From Micromonospora sp. RP3T (lineage in GTDB: Bacteria; Actinomycetota; Actinomycetes; Mycobacteriales; Micromonosporaceae): a stretch of DNA of 33,032 nt. Position numbers and translations under genes: made by a program. The notes under the pieces were generated by a model. The model was given only the letters and a program-made list of their open reading frames with translations, did not search any database and was not told where the DNA came from. Location of the stretch: contig NZ_PYPS01000056.1 in assembly GCF_003027925.1 (NCBI RefSeq), positions 1 through 33,032 of the forward strand, given 5' to 3'. Shown one piece after another: positions 25,100-32,959 of the stretch. Each line of letters opens with the position of its first letter. Position 1 is the stretch's first letter.

Positions 25100-26080
25100 T
25101 CAGACCACGAGCATGTCCGGCGTGACTGCCGCTTCCGTATCCGGGATGCCGAGGTCACGGGCCCGCTTGTCGGCGAGCGCGAGCAGCCGGCGAATCCGGC
25201 CGGCGATGGCGTCCTTGGTCAACGGCGGCTCGGCGAGCGCGCCCAGCTCCTCCAGCGACGCCTGGCGGTGCTCCAGCCGCAGCCGGCCGGCCGAGGTCAG
25301 GTGGTTGGGCGCGTCGTCGGCGAGGATCTCCAGCGCCCGGGTCACCCGGGCGGCGGCGGCCACCGCGGCGCGCGCCGAGCGGCGCAGGTTCGCGTCGTCG
25401 AAGTTGGCCAGCCGGTTGGCGGTGGCGCGCACCTCCCGGCGGACCCGGCGCTCCTCCCAGGCCAGCACGCTGGAGTGCGCGCCGATGCGGGTGAGCAGCG
25501 CGGCGATCGCGTCGCCGTCCTTCACCACCACCCGGTCCACGCCGCGCACCTCGCGGTTCTTGGCGGTGATGCCGATCCGGCGGGCGGCGCCGACCAGCGC
25601 GAGCGCCGACTCCGGGCCGGGGCAGGTGATCTCCAACGCGCTGGAGCGGCCCGGCTCGGTCAGCGAGCCGTGCGCCATGAACGCGCCGCGCCAGGCGGAG
25701 ACCGCGCAGCAGACGTTGGCGGCCACCACGTGCGGCGGCAGGCCCCGCACCGGGCGACCCCGCACGTCCAGCAGGCCGGTCTGCCGCGCGAGGGCCTCGC
25801 CGTCCTTGACCACCCGCACGATGAAGTGGCTGCCCTTGCGCAGGCCGCCCGAGGCGAGCACGTGGATCTCACTCGGGTAGCCGTAGACCTCGGCGATCTC
25901 CCGCCGCAGCCGGCGGGCCACCGCGCCGGTGTCCAGCTCCGCCTCCACCACCACGCGCCCCGACACGATGTGCAGGCCGCCGGCGAAGCGCAGCAGGGCG
26001 GCCATCTCCGCCCGCCGGCAGCAGGGCTTGGGCACGTCGACCCGACTCAGCTCGTCCTTGACCGCAGCCGTCATCGCCAT
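25100..26080 (-). CDS. whiA: WhiA sporulation/cell-division regulator
   Basis: A 326-residue WhiA, a DNA-binding regulator that in Streptomyces works with WhiB to switch growth to sporulation septation. The N terminus MTAAVKDELSRV and the CCRRAEMAALLRFAGGLHI segment (about 20-38) match the family. The middle is the degenerate LAGLIDADG homing-endonuclease-like fold, and the C-terminal helix-turn-helix region includes the conserved LGALAEPPLTKDAIAGRIRRL. GAGGGGG stands 7 bases before the ATG at 26080, which decides it over the in-frame ATG at 26074. It sits between yvcK and gap as in most actinobacteria. Confidence 0.96.
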   Translation of the reverse strand: MAMTAAVKDELSRVDVPKPCCRRAEMAALLRFAGGLHIVSGRVVVEAELDTGAVARRLRREIAEVYGYPSEIHVLASGGLRKGSHFIVRVVKDGEALARQTGLLDVRGRPVRGLPPHVVAANVCCAVSAWRGAFMAHGSLTEPGRSSALEITCPGPESALALVGAARRIGITAKNREVRGVDRVVVKDGDAIAALLTRIGAHSSVLAWEERRVRREVRATANRLANFDDANLRRSARAAVAAAARVTRALEILADDAPNHLTSAGRLRLEHRQASLEELGALAEPPLTKDAIAGRIRRLLALADKRARDLGIPDTEAAVTPDMLVV

Positions 26081-26104
26081 TCCAGCGCCCCCTCACGGAC
26101 CGTT

Positions 26105-26119
26105 CCGGCGTGTCGCCGG
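26105..26119 (-). other. Tight hairpin between yvcK and whiA
   Basis: CCGGCG / CGCCGG with a 3-base loop lies in the 54-base gap between the yvcK stop and the whiA start. It may tune read-through from yvcK into whiA; no T-run follows. Confidence 0.35.
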
Positions 26120-26134
26120 TGATTACGTACGTGT

Positions 26135-27133
26135 CTAACGATCGGCGCCCAGGAGCGGCACCAGTGCGGCGCCCAGGGCGGCCGGATCATGACGGGGCGT
26201 GCCGTCGACGACGGCGACGGGGGCGAGGACCAGCCGGGCACCAAGCGATTCTGCCGCACGTTCGACCGCCACGGGATCACCCACCGCCGTGGAGTCGGCG
26301 AGCACCATGTCCACCTTCAGCTCGGGCAGATAGCGCCGCAGGGTGTCCAGATGGTCGGGCAGGGAGAGCCCGGAGGTCTCCTTCTCGGCCACCAGGTTCA
26401 ACGTCACCAGCCGCCGCGCCGGGCTGGACACGATCGCGTCGGCCAGGCCGGGCACCAGCAGGTGCGGCAGCACGCTGGTGTACCAGCTCCCCGGTCCGAA
26501 GATCAACCAGTCGGCGGCGCGTACCGCGGTCACCGCCTCGGCGCACGCGGCCGGCGCGGCCGGGGTCAGCCGCAGCGACTCCACCACGCCGGTCGTCACC
26601 GCGACCTGGTGCTGGCCGCGCACCGTGCGTACCTCGTCGGGGCGCGCCGGGTCGACGCCGCGGACCCGGGCCTCGATGCCCACCGGCTGGCGGGACATCG
26701 GCAGCACCCGGCCGACCGCGCCGAGCATCGCCCCGGCGTGGTCCAGCGCGGCCACCGGATCGCCGAGCAGCTCGGTCAGCCCGTGCAGCAGCAGGTTGCC
26801 GACCGCGTGGCCGGCGAGCGGGTCACCCACCGCCCGGGCCGGCGCGCCGAGCGTCGGCACGGGCGTGGCGGCGGCGAAGCGGTGCTGGAACAACGCCGCG
26901 CTGCGCCGGGTCGCGGGATGGTCACCGGAGAGCGCCACGAGCGCCTGCCGCAGGTCACCCGGGGGCAGGCCGCCGCGCTCGGCGCGCAGCCGGCCGCTGG
27001 AGCCGCCGTCGTCGCCGACCGTGACCACCGCGGTGATGTCCAGGTCCAGTCCGGGTACGCAGTGCCGCAGCGCCCGCAGCGACGCGGACAACCCGTGCCC
27101 GCCGCCGAACGCGACCACCCTGGTCGGGGTCAT
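26135..27133 (-). CDS. yvcK: YvcK/CofD-like protein (gluconeogenesis factor family)
   Basis: A 332-residue member of the YvcK (CofD-like) family. The N-terminal nucleotide-binding motif AFGGGHGLSASLRAL is at 8-22, and VVTVGDDGGSSGRLR at about 36-50 is diagnostic. In other bacteria YvcK binds UDP-sugars and affects cell-wall metabolism and growth on gluconeogenic carbon sources; the exact role here is inferred. Its ATG at 27133 overlaps the rapZ stop by 4 bases. The gene ends with TAG, 54 bases before whiA. Confidence 0.94.
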   Translation of the reverse strand: MTPTRVVAFGGGHGLSASLRALRHCVPGLDLDITAVVTVGDDGGSSGRLRAERGGLPPGDLRQALVALSGDHPATRRSAALFQHRFAAATPVPTLGAPARAVGDPLAGHAVGNLLLHGLTELLGDPVAALDHAGAMLGAVGRVLPMSRQPVGIEARVRGVDPARPDEVRTVRGQHQVAVTTGVVESLRLTPAAPAACAEAVTAVRAADWLIFGPGSWYTSVLPHLLVPGLADAIVSSPARRLVTLNLVAEKETSGLSLPDHLDTLRRYLPELKVDMVLADSTAVGDPVAVERAAESLGARLVLAPVAVVDGTPRHDPAALGAALVPLLGADR

Positions 27134-28068
27134 TCCCGCCCCAGGTCCCGGTGCTGCGCGTTGGCGGCGATGCCGGACGCGCGCAGCCGCACGGCCAGCT
27201 CCTCGGCGATCGCCACGCTGCGGTGCTTGCCGCCGGTGCAGCCGACGGCCACGGTCAGGTAGCGCTTGCCCTCCCGCTCGAAGCCGGCCGTGGTGGCGTT
27301 GACCAGGTCGGCGTAGCCGGCGACGAACGCGTCCGCGCCCTCCTGACCCAGCACGTACGCGCTGACCGCCTCCTCCCGGCCGGTGTGCTCACGCAGCTCC
27401 GGCACCCAGTACGGGTTGGGCAGGAACCGGGCGTCCATCACGAAGTCGGCGTCCGGCGGGAGGCCGTACTTGAAGCCGAACGAGAGCACGGTGATCCGCA
27501 GCCTGCGGGCGTCCTCGCCGCCGAACAGCTCCTCGACCCGACGACGGAGCTGGTTGACGTTCAGGTGGCTGGTGTCGATGATCACGTCGGCCTGGTCGCG
27601 GGCCTCCTCCAGCAGCGCCCGCTCCACCGCGATGCCGTCGGCCAGTCGCCCGTCGCCCTGCAACGGGTGCGAGCGGCGCACGCTCTCGAACCGGCGGATC
27701 AGCACCTCGTCGTCGGCGTCGACGAAGACCACCCGCGGGGAGAAGCCGCGCTCGCGCAGCTCCCGGATCGCGCCGACCAGGTCGGTGGAGAAGGCGCGCG
27801 AGCGCACGTCCAGCACCATCGCCGTACGCCGGGCCGCGCCGCCGGCCTTGAACGCCAGCTCGGCCATGTCCAGCAGCAGCGCCTGGGGCAGGTTGTCGAC
27901 CACGTAGTAGCCGACGTTCTCCAGCGCCCGGGCCACCGTGCTGCGCCCGCCGCCGGAGAGGCCGGTCACCACCACGAGGGACGTCTCCGCCTCGGTCGGC
28001 GCCGGCCGCCCCACCGCTGTCTCCGTGCCGGTCGGCACCAGGCCCTCCGCCGTCCGCGCCTCGCTCAC
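27130..28068 (-). CDS. rapZ: RapZ/YvcJ family nucleotide-binding protein
   Basis: A 312-residue P-loop protein of the RapZ/YvcJ family, which hydrolyses nucleotides and in E. coli acts as an RNase adaptor in glucosamine-6-phosphate control. The loop GLSGGGRST (36-44) has Arg where most P-loops have Lys; I believe this is common in actinobacterial members. VVDNLPQALL follows, and the C-terminal domain has YLTVAVGCTGGKHRSVAIAE. The GTG at 28068 is preferred; a GGGGG sequence lies 8 bases upstream, and the TTG at 28083 would add five residues. In most actinobacteria uvrC lies directly upstream, but here an accessory pocket is found instead. Confidence 0.94.
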   Translation of the reverse strand: MSEARTAEGLVPTGTETAVGRPAPTEAETSLVVVTGLSGGGRSTVARALENVGYYVVDNLPQALLLDMAELAFKAGGAARRTAMVLDVRSRAFSTDLVGAIRELRERGFSPRVVFVDADDEVLIRRFESVRRSHPLQGDGRLADGIAVERALLEEARDQADVIIDTSHLNVNQLRRRVEELFGGEDARRLRITVLSFGFKYGLPPDADFVMDARFLPNPYWVPELREHTGREEAVSAYVLGQEGADAFVAGYADLVNATTAGFEREGKRYLTVAVGCTGGKHRSVAIAEELAVRLRASGIAANAQHRDLGRE

Positions 28069-28226
28069 CCGATGTACCCCCAAGCCGTGGCGCCACGGCC
28101 GGTCGGCCGCGCATGGTCAGTCGACGACTCTAACGGCTGCGACCCCGACCGGGATTCCACGGGGTGACCCCCGGAACACCTGCTCGTCCGTCTCCCCCGC
28201 GCTCCGTCTCCCCGCGCTCCGTCTTC

Positions 28227-28288
28227 CGCTGTTTCCCGGAAACAGTGGCCATAGCTGGCGGAATAGCCACTGTTTCCGGGAAACAGCG
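28227..28288. repeat. Strong inverted repeat with two internal palindromes (REP-like)
   Basis: Two perfect 23-base arms (28227-28249 and 28266-28288) flank a 16-base loop. Each arm contains its own near-perfect palindrome, CTGTTTCC-C-GGAAACAG on the left and CTGTTTCC-G-GGAAACAG on the right. It lies between the SWIM gene and rapZ, both on the minus strand, so it can act as a terminator, but the double-palindrome form looks like a dispersed repetitive extragenic element. No transposase gene is nearby. Confidence 0.75.
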
Positions 28289-28312
28289 AGGCGGGTGGAC
28301 CGGGTCGGGCGG

Positions 28313-29209
28313 TCAGTGGCGACGGATGAGCGCCTTGACCCGTTGACGGCCGAGCGCTGCGAGGTAGTCCCACGGCTCGTCGAGACAGGAGTCGACCTCG
28401 GCCGCCGCGATGATCTCGGCGAGCCGGGACGCCAGGTCGTCGGGATCCGGCTGCACCTGCTCGCAGAGGCGGACGTGGGCCGCCCGTAGCGCATCGCCGA
28501 TCTCGGCCGGCTCCTCCTCGTACGTCTCCCAGGCGTCGTACAGGTAGCCGGAGAGGCCGTCCCAGGCGCGGGCGGCCCGCTCGACCAGCAGCAGCGCCTC
28601 CTCCGTCGGTGGCCGCTGGGCGAGCACCTCGATCTCCTCCACGATCGCCCGGCCGGCCTTCTCCACGTCGTGCAGATCCCATTGGCCGCCGGTCGCCCCA
28701 CCGGCCAGGTCGTCGATCGTGCGACGGACCTGGGCCAACTCGACGGCGGTGAGCGCCTCCAGTTGGCCGGCCTGCGCCCGCAGCCCGCTCTCCAGGACCC
28801 GGTCCGCGGCCGCCCACTCGGCAACCAGCAACGCCAGTCTCCGCACCGGGATGCTCTGCGCGAGTGCGGCCAGTTCAGCGACCCGGGGATCGACGGCCAC
28901 GGCAGACGGCGGGGTGGCCGCCGAGGACCAGGACAGCCCGCCGTCCAGGGCGAGGAGGGTCAGGGCGACCGCGTGGGCGCACAGCCTAGCGCCGGGCGAA
29001 CACTCGCACTCGGCGGTGAAGCCGTCCGCCGTCACGCCGACCCAGACCTCGATCGGCGGCTTCCCGACCTCCCGGATCACGCCGGACGCTCCCCCGCCGA
29101 CCGGCACGAACTCTGCCGGCTGACCGACAGCTCGCCACTCGTCGGCCGTGGCACAGGCATCCGAACCGGCCACGTCCCGCAGGGCATCGATGTCGATTTT
29201 CGCCGCCAT
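28313..29209 (-). CDS. SWIM zinc-finger protein of unknown function
   Basis: A 298-residue protein with a SWIM-type zinc motif CxCx6CxH at residues 68-79 (Cys68, Cys70, Cys77, His79). The rest (about 100-298) is a long, mostly alpha-helical region rich in Ala, Glu and Leu, without a recognised catalytic motif. SWIM motifs bind DNA or protein and occur in proteins tied to recombination, transposases and helicase-associated factors. No partner helicase is adjacent, although recQ lies 2 kb away on the other strand. The ATG at 29209 has no Shine-Dalgarno sequence; TTAGAT ends 6 bases upstream, suggesting a weak leaderless promoter. It is not part of the usual core gene order. Confidence 0.75.
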   Translation of the reverse strand: MAAKIDIDALRDVAGSDACATADEWRAVGQPAEFVPVGGGASGVIREVGKPPIEVWVGVTADGFTAECECSPGARLCAHAVALTLLALDGGLSWSSAATPPSAVAVDPRVAELAALAQSIPVRRLALLVAEWAAADRVLESGLRAQAGQLEALTAVELAQVRRTIDDLAGGATGGQWDLHDVEKAGRAIVEEIEVLAQRPPTEEALLLVERAARAWDGLSGYLYDAWETYEEEPAEIGDALRAAHVRLCEQVQPDPDDLASRLAEIIAAAEVDSCLDEPWDYLAALGRQRVKALIRRH

Positions 29210-29274
29210 CCGGCCATCTAAGCGGACAGGGGTGATGCCGCCGGCATCGGGGCGGCGAGCCGAGCCGCGATCGA

Positions 29275-29469
29275 TCAGCCACGCCGCAGGCCGACGACGA
29301 ACGACGACCAGGCTCCCCGGTCGAAGACCAGCACCGGGCCGTCCGGGTCCTTGGAGTCCCGCACCACCGACACGTTGGAGAGGTCTGCCACCTCGACACA
29401 GTTCGAATCGTTCGCACCGCTCCGGCTGCTCCTACGCCACACAGCCTGTGCCAGATCCGAGCGGTCCAT
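29275..29469 (-). CDS. DUF397 small protein
   Basis: A 64-residue DUF397 protein: WRRSSRSGANDSNCVEVADL (11-30), then VVRDSKDPDGPVLVFDRGAWSSFV (about 35-58), which is essentially the whole family pattern. In actinomycetes DUF397 proteins are nearly always encoded beside a helix-turn-helix regulator of the DUF5753 type, as here, where that regulator ends 23 bases upstream. Known examples in Streptomyces affect development and antibiotic production; direct partnership with the regulator is the usual view. A toxin-antitoxin-like relationship is possible but is not shown by the sequence. Confidence 0.9.
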   Translation of the reverse strand: MDRSDLAQAVWRRSSRSGANDSNCVEVADLSNVSVVRDSKDPDGPVLVFDRGAWSSFVVGLRRG

Positions 29470-29492
29470 CGGTTGCGCTCCAACGGTTGGAG

Positions 29493-30347
29493 TCAGTCCG
29501 GCACCTCGGCGGCAACCCGGGCGAGGAGGTCCGCAGACCGGTCAGGGTCGAGCGCCTTGGCCCGAAGGTGGTCGAACATGAGTCTATAGCGCGCCACCTG
29601 TCGGCTCTCCTCCAGCAACAGCGTGCTGGTGTCGTTGCTGAGGTAGACGACCGCCGGGTCGAGCACCGGATCGTCGTAACTCAGGAGGGTGAAGGCTCCG
29701 CCCATCGCCGCGTGCGCTCCGGCGGTGAACGGCAGGACCTGGATCTCCACCGTTGGCATCTCACACGCCTCGACCAGGCGCGCGAGCTGAGCCCGCATCA
29801 CCGATGGGCCGCCGACCATCCGCCGGAGCACCGCCTCGTCCAACACGACCCACAACGAGGGCGGCAGGTCCCGGAACAGCAGAGACTTGCGAGCAAGCCT
29901 CGCCGCCACCACCCGGTCGGTCTCGTCATGGTCGGCGGTGCTGCGGCCGGCCCGGACGATGGCGCGGACGTACTCCTCGGTCTGCAACAGGCCGGGCACG
30001 TACAGGCTCTCGAACGCGCTGATCGACGTGGCCTCCGCCTCGAAGCCGACGTAGTCGTCCGGCAGCACGTCGCCGTAGGCGCTCCACCAGCCCTTCTGCC
30101 GGGACTGGCGAAGCAGTGCGGTCAGCGACTCCCGCTCGGACTCGGACGCCTCGTAGAGGTCGAGCAGCGGTGGCATGTCCTTCGGCATCACCCGGGAATG
30201 CCCCTGCTCCAGGCGGATGACCTTGGTGCGGTGCCAGCCGAGGATCTTGGCCACCTCCTCGGCGGTGCGCCCGGCACGATCCCGCAGGCGCCGCAACTCG
30301 CGTCGCAGACGACGGGCTCTGATCGTCGGGCTCGGCACCTGCGCCAT
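29493..30347 (-). CDS. XRE-type helix-turn-helix regulator with DUF5753 domain
   Basis: A 284-residue protein with an N-terminal XRE helix-turn-helix at about 15-52 (LRDRAGRTAEEVAKILGWHRTKVIRLEQG) and a C-terminal DUF5753 region at about 90-275, seen in SAFESLYVPGLLQTEEYVRAIV, VVLDEAVLRRMVGG and MPTVEIQVLPFTAGAH. Such regulators, WhiJ-like in Streptomyces, pair with small DUF397 proteins. The ATG at 30347 is preferred because AGAGG stands 5 bases upstream; a GTG at 30362 would add five residues. It is divergent from the unknown gene at 30483 and probably shares a control region with it. Confidence 0.9.
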   Translation of the reverse strand: MAQVPSPTIRARRLRRELRRLRDRAGRTAEEVAKILGWHRTKVIRLEQGHSRVMPKDMPPLLDLYEASESERESLTALLRQSRQKGWWSAYGDVLPDDYVGFEAEATSISAFESLYVPGLLQTEEYVRAIVRAGRSTADHDETDRVVAARLARKSLLFRDLPPSLWVVLDEAVLRRMVGGPSVMRAQLARLVEACEMPTVEIQVLPFTAGAHAAMGGAFTLLSYDDPVLDPAVVYLSNDTSTLLLEESRQVARYRLMFDHLRAKALDPDRSADLLARVAAEVPD

Positions 30348-30482
30348 CCCCACCTCTTTCACTCGGAGTAGTCGATTCTTCCCCCACCGCAGTCAAGAAT
30401 GCAAGAGAAGTGCGACGTTGTGTTTTTTGGTCGCATGGTTCACGCTTTTAGCAACCGCACGCCTACGGAGAGGCAGAACTCG
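30348..30482. promoter_or_regulatory. AT-rich divergent control region
   Basis: This 135-base stretch between the regulator and the divergent unknown gene is much richer in A/T than its surroundings, including TTGTGTTTTTTGG at about 30418-30430. On the minus strand TTGACT (30396-30391) lies 18 bases from ACTACT, a weak -35/-10 pair for the regulator. Divergent placement next to an XRE regulator makes it the likely operator site for autoregulation. Confidence 0.4.
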
Positions 30483-31004
30483 GTGACTGACGATCGATCG
30501 CTGCGCCGGGAACGACCCGAGCCCCACTTTCACCAGGAGTTGGCCGCCGTGCTCGACGGGGCCGACGTGTCCGAGCGGGTCCGCGCCGCCATCGCCCACG
30601 CGCTGTCGACGGCCGATCCGCTCTCCCCGTACCTCAATGGGCTGCTCGCCCGGTCAGCCGGGCGCGAGCGGCGGTCGGGCCGCAACCAGGCACCCGCCGG
30701 CGCCTACCGGATGCCGCGTCGTTGGACGCTGCACCTGACCTACCTGGCGGCCGACCCGCAGGAAGCCCGCGACCAGGCCGTCGTCTACACCGAAGGGCTG
30801 ACCACCCTGCGGCCGGAGGTGCCCGCGACCGGCGCGCTGCTGTCCCGGGCCGACGCCTGGAACCACATCGAGCCGGTCTTCTGCGGCCGGGTCGGCCCCG
30901 ACGACGAGGTCTGCGCGGACGTCACCGGACACCCCGGTTTCCACCGTGCGGCCGGCCTCGACGGGCTCCGGTGGGGCGACGGGGACACCGAAGGCGGGCG
31001 GTGA
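30483..31004 (+). CDS. Protein of unknown function, divergent from the XRE/DUF397 pair
   Basis: A 173-residue soluble protein I do not recognise. The first 75 residues are charged and helical (HFHQELAAVLDGADVSERVRAAI and onwards) with an Arg-rich segment (ARSAGRERRSGRN). The second half looks like a compact alpha/beta domain: RRWTLHLTYLAADPQEARDQAVVYTEGL, then RADAWNHIEPVFCGRVGPDD and the tail HPGFHRAAGLDGLRWGDGD. Two cysteines lie near residues 134 and 145. There is no signal peptide or membrane span. The GTG at 30483 is chosen because GGAGAGG stands 8-9 bases upstream; in-frame ATGs at 30435 and 30399 lie in the AT-rich control region. A link to the neighbouring regulator is suggested only by position. 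Confidence 0.7.
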   Translation: MTDDRSLRRERPEPHFHQELAAVLDGADVSERVRAAIAHALSTADPLSPYLNGLLARSAGRERRSGRNQAPAGAYRMPRRWTLHLTYLAADPQEARDQAVVYTEGLTTLRPEVPATGALLSRADAWNHIEPVFCGRVGPDDEVCADVTGHPGFHRAAGLDGLRWGDGDTEGGR

Positions 31005-31054
31005 CGGCCCCGCCGCGCCCTCCGGTGGTGCCGGGCCGTGTCGGGGGGCGCTCG

Positions 31055-31060
31055 TAGACT
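31055..31060 (+). promoter_or_regulatory. recQ -10 box (TAGACT), probably leaderless
   Basis: TAGACT fits TAnnnT and ends 6 bases before the recQ ATG at 31067, so the message would begin at the start codon. No Shine-Dalgarno sequence is present, which agrees with leaderless translation. No -35 element is evident in the GC-rich upstream DNA. Confidence 0.5.
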
Positions 31061-31066
31061 GCCCGG

Positions 31067-32908
31067 ATGGTCTCCCCCACCGAGCAACGGGTCGAGGGCG
31101 CGCTGGACGTGTTGCGCCGGGTCTTCGGTTACGACGCGTTCCGCGGTGTCCAACAGGACATCATCGAGCACGTGGTGGCCGGCGGTGACGCGCTGGTGCT
31201 CATGCCCACCGGGGGCGGCAAGTCGCTCTGCTACCAGATCCCCGCGCTGGTCCGCGACGGCGTGGCGGTGGTCGTCTCGCCGCTGATCGCGCTGATGCAG
31301 GACCAGGTCGACGCGCTCACCGCGGTCGGCGTGCGGGCCGGGTTCCTCAACTCGACCCAGGACGCGGCACAACGCCGCCGGGTCGAGGCGGCCTACCTCG
31401 CCGGCGAGCTGGACCTGCTCTACCTCGCCCCGGAAGGGCTGGCCGTGCGCGCCACGCTCGGCCTGCTGGAACGCGGCAGGATCGCGCTGTTCGCGATCGA
31501 CGAGGCGCACTGCGTCTCCCAGTGGGGGCACGACTTCCGCCCCGACTACCTCAACCTGTCGATGCTGCACGAACGCTGGCCGCAGGTGCCGCGCATCGCG
31601 CTGACCGCCACCGCGACGCGGGCCACCCGCACCGAGATCGCCACCCGGCTCCAGCTCACCGACGCCCGGCACTTCGTGGCCAGCTTCGACCGGCCCAACA
31701 TTCAATACCGCATCGTGCCGAAGCGGGAACCGCGCCGGCAGTTGCTCAGCCTGCTGCGCGACGAGCACCCGGGCGACGCCGGCATCGTCTACTGCCTGTC
31801 CCGCGCCTCGGTGGAGAAGACCGCCGAGTTCCTGGTCGCCAACGGCGTCCCGGCGCTGCCCTACCACGCCGGCCTGGACGCGGCGACCCGCGCCGCCAAC
31901 CAGCAGCGCTTCCTGCGCGAGGACGGGCTGGTCATGGTGGCCACCATCGCGTTCGGCATGGGCATCGACAAGCCCGACGTACGCTTCGTCGCCCACCTCG
32001 ACCTGCCCAAGTCGGTGGAGGGCTACTACCAGGAGACCGGTCGCGCCGGCCGCGACGGGCTGCCGTCCACGGCCTGGCTGGCGTACGGGCTCCAGGACGT
32101 GGTGCAGCAGCGCAAGATGATCGAGACGTCGGAGGGCGACCTGGCGCACCGGCGCAACCTGGCCGCCCACCTCGACGCGATGCTGGCGCTCTGCGAGACG
32201 GTCCGCTGCCGCCGGGCCCAACTGCTCGACTACTTCGGTGAGGCCGGGGCGTCGAACTGCGGCAACTGCGACACCTGCCTGGACCCGCCGGAGTCCTGGG
32301 ACGGCACGGTCGCCGCGCAGAAGCTGCTCTCCACCGTCTACCGGCTCGACCGGGAGCGCAACCAGCGGTTCGGCGCCGGGCACAGCATCGACATCCTGCT
32401 CGGCAAGCACACCGACAAGATCGACCAGCACGGGCACGACGCGCTGAGCACGTTCGGCATCGGCACCGAGCTGCGCGACACCGAGTGGCGCGGCGTGGTC
32501 CGGCAACTGCTCGCCGAGGGTCTGCTCGCGGTCGAGGGCGACTACGGCACGCTGGCGTTGACCGAGGCCAGCGCCGACGTGCTCGGCCGGCGGCGTACGG
32601 TCACCCTGCGCAAGGAGCCGGAACGACAGCTGTCCGGCCGGGCCGCGAAGCCACGGGGCGCGGCGACCGTCGTCGCCGACCTCTCCCCCGCCGCCGCGCC
32701 GGTCTTCGAGCGGCTCCGCGCGTGGCGGGCCGCCACCGCGAAGGAGCAGGGCGTCCCCGCGTACGTGATCTTCCACGATGCCACGCTGCGTCAGATCGCC
32801 GCCGAGCCGCCGAGTTCACTGGCCGAACTGTCCCGGTTCAACGGGGTGGGCGAGAACAAGCTCACCAAGTACGGCGAGGCCATTCTCGCCGTACTCGCCG
32901 AGGGGTGA
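31067..32908 (+). CDS. recQ: ATP-dependent DNA helicase RecQ
   Basis: A 613-residue 3'-5' DNA helicase used in recombination repair and stalled-fork processing. Helicase motif I is PTGGGKS at 47-53, and motif II is DEAH at 145-148 followed by the RecQ-specific loop CVSQWGHDFRPDY. Motif VI (QETGRAGRDG) is present. The RecQ C-terminal zinc site shows CRRAQLLDYFGE...CGNCDTC, and an HRDC domain occupies about 541-613 (FERLRAWRAATAKEQGVPAYVIFHDATL onwards). Length and domain order are complete. The ATG at 31067 fits the leaderless promoter. A bidirectional terminator follows 3 bases after the stop. Confidence 0.96.
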   Translation: MVSPTEQRVEGALDVLRRVFGYDAFRGVQQDIIEHVVAGGDALVLMPTGGGKSLCYQIPALVRDGVAVVVSPLIALMQDQVDALTAVGVRAGFLNSTQDAAQRRRVEAAYLAGELDLLYLAPEGLAVRATLGLLERGRIALFAIDEAHCVSQWGHDFRPDYLNLSMLHERWPQVPRIALTATATRATRTEIATRLQLTDARHFVASFDRPNIQYRIVPKREPRRQLLSLLRDEHPGDAGIVYCLSRASVEKTAEFLVANGVPALPYHAGLDAATRAANQQRFLREDGLVMVATIAFGMGIDKPDVRFVAHLDLPKSVEGYYQETGRAGRDGLPSTAWLAYGLQDVVQQRKMIETSEGDLAHRRNLAAHLDAMLALCETVRCRRAQLLDYFGEAGASNCGNCDTCLDPPESWDGTVAAQKLLSTVYRLDRERNQRFGAGHSIDILLGKHTDKIDQHGHDALSTFGIGTELRDTEWRGVVRQLLAEGLLAVEGDYGTLALTEASADVLGRRRTVTLRKEPERQLSGRAAKPRGAATVVADLSPAAAPVFERLRAWRAATAKEQGVPAYVIFHDATLRQIAAEPPSSLAELSRFNGVGENKLTKYGEAILAVLAEG

Positions 32909-32911
32909 CGA

Positions 32912-32945
32912 AAGGGCCCGACCCCTCCTGTGGGGTCGGGCCCTT
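32912..32945. terminator. Bidirectional hairpin terminator after recQ
   Basis: A perfect 14-bp stem AAGGGCCCGACCCC / GGGGTCGGGCCCTT with a 6-base loop. A short A-run on the left and T-run on the right allow use from both sides. It separates recQ from the convergent gene that enters at the right edge. Confidence 0.85.
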
Positions 32946-32959
32946 GTCGGTGTGTCGGG

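Noticed and set aside
24835..25158. An N-terminal extension of gap by about 108 residues
   Set aside because: It is Arg-rich, contains the proposed promoter and overlaps the whiA 3' end; the standard enzyme begins at MTIRVGINGF.
27130..28068. RapZ as a defective P-loop protein because Arg replaces the usual Lys in GLSGGGRST
   Set aside because: As far as I recall, Arg at this position is common in actinobacterial RapZ/YvcJ proteins, so it is not evidence of decay.
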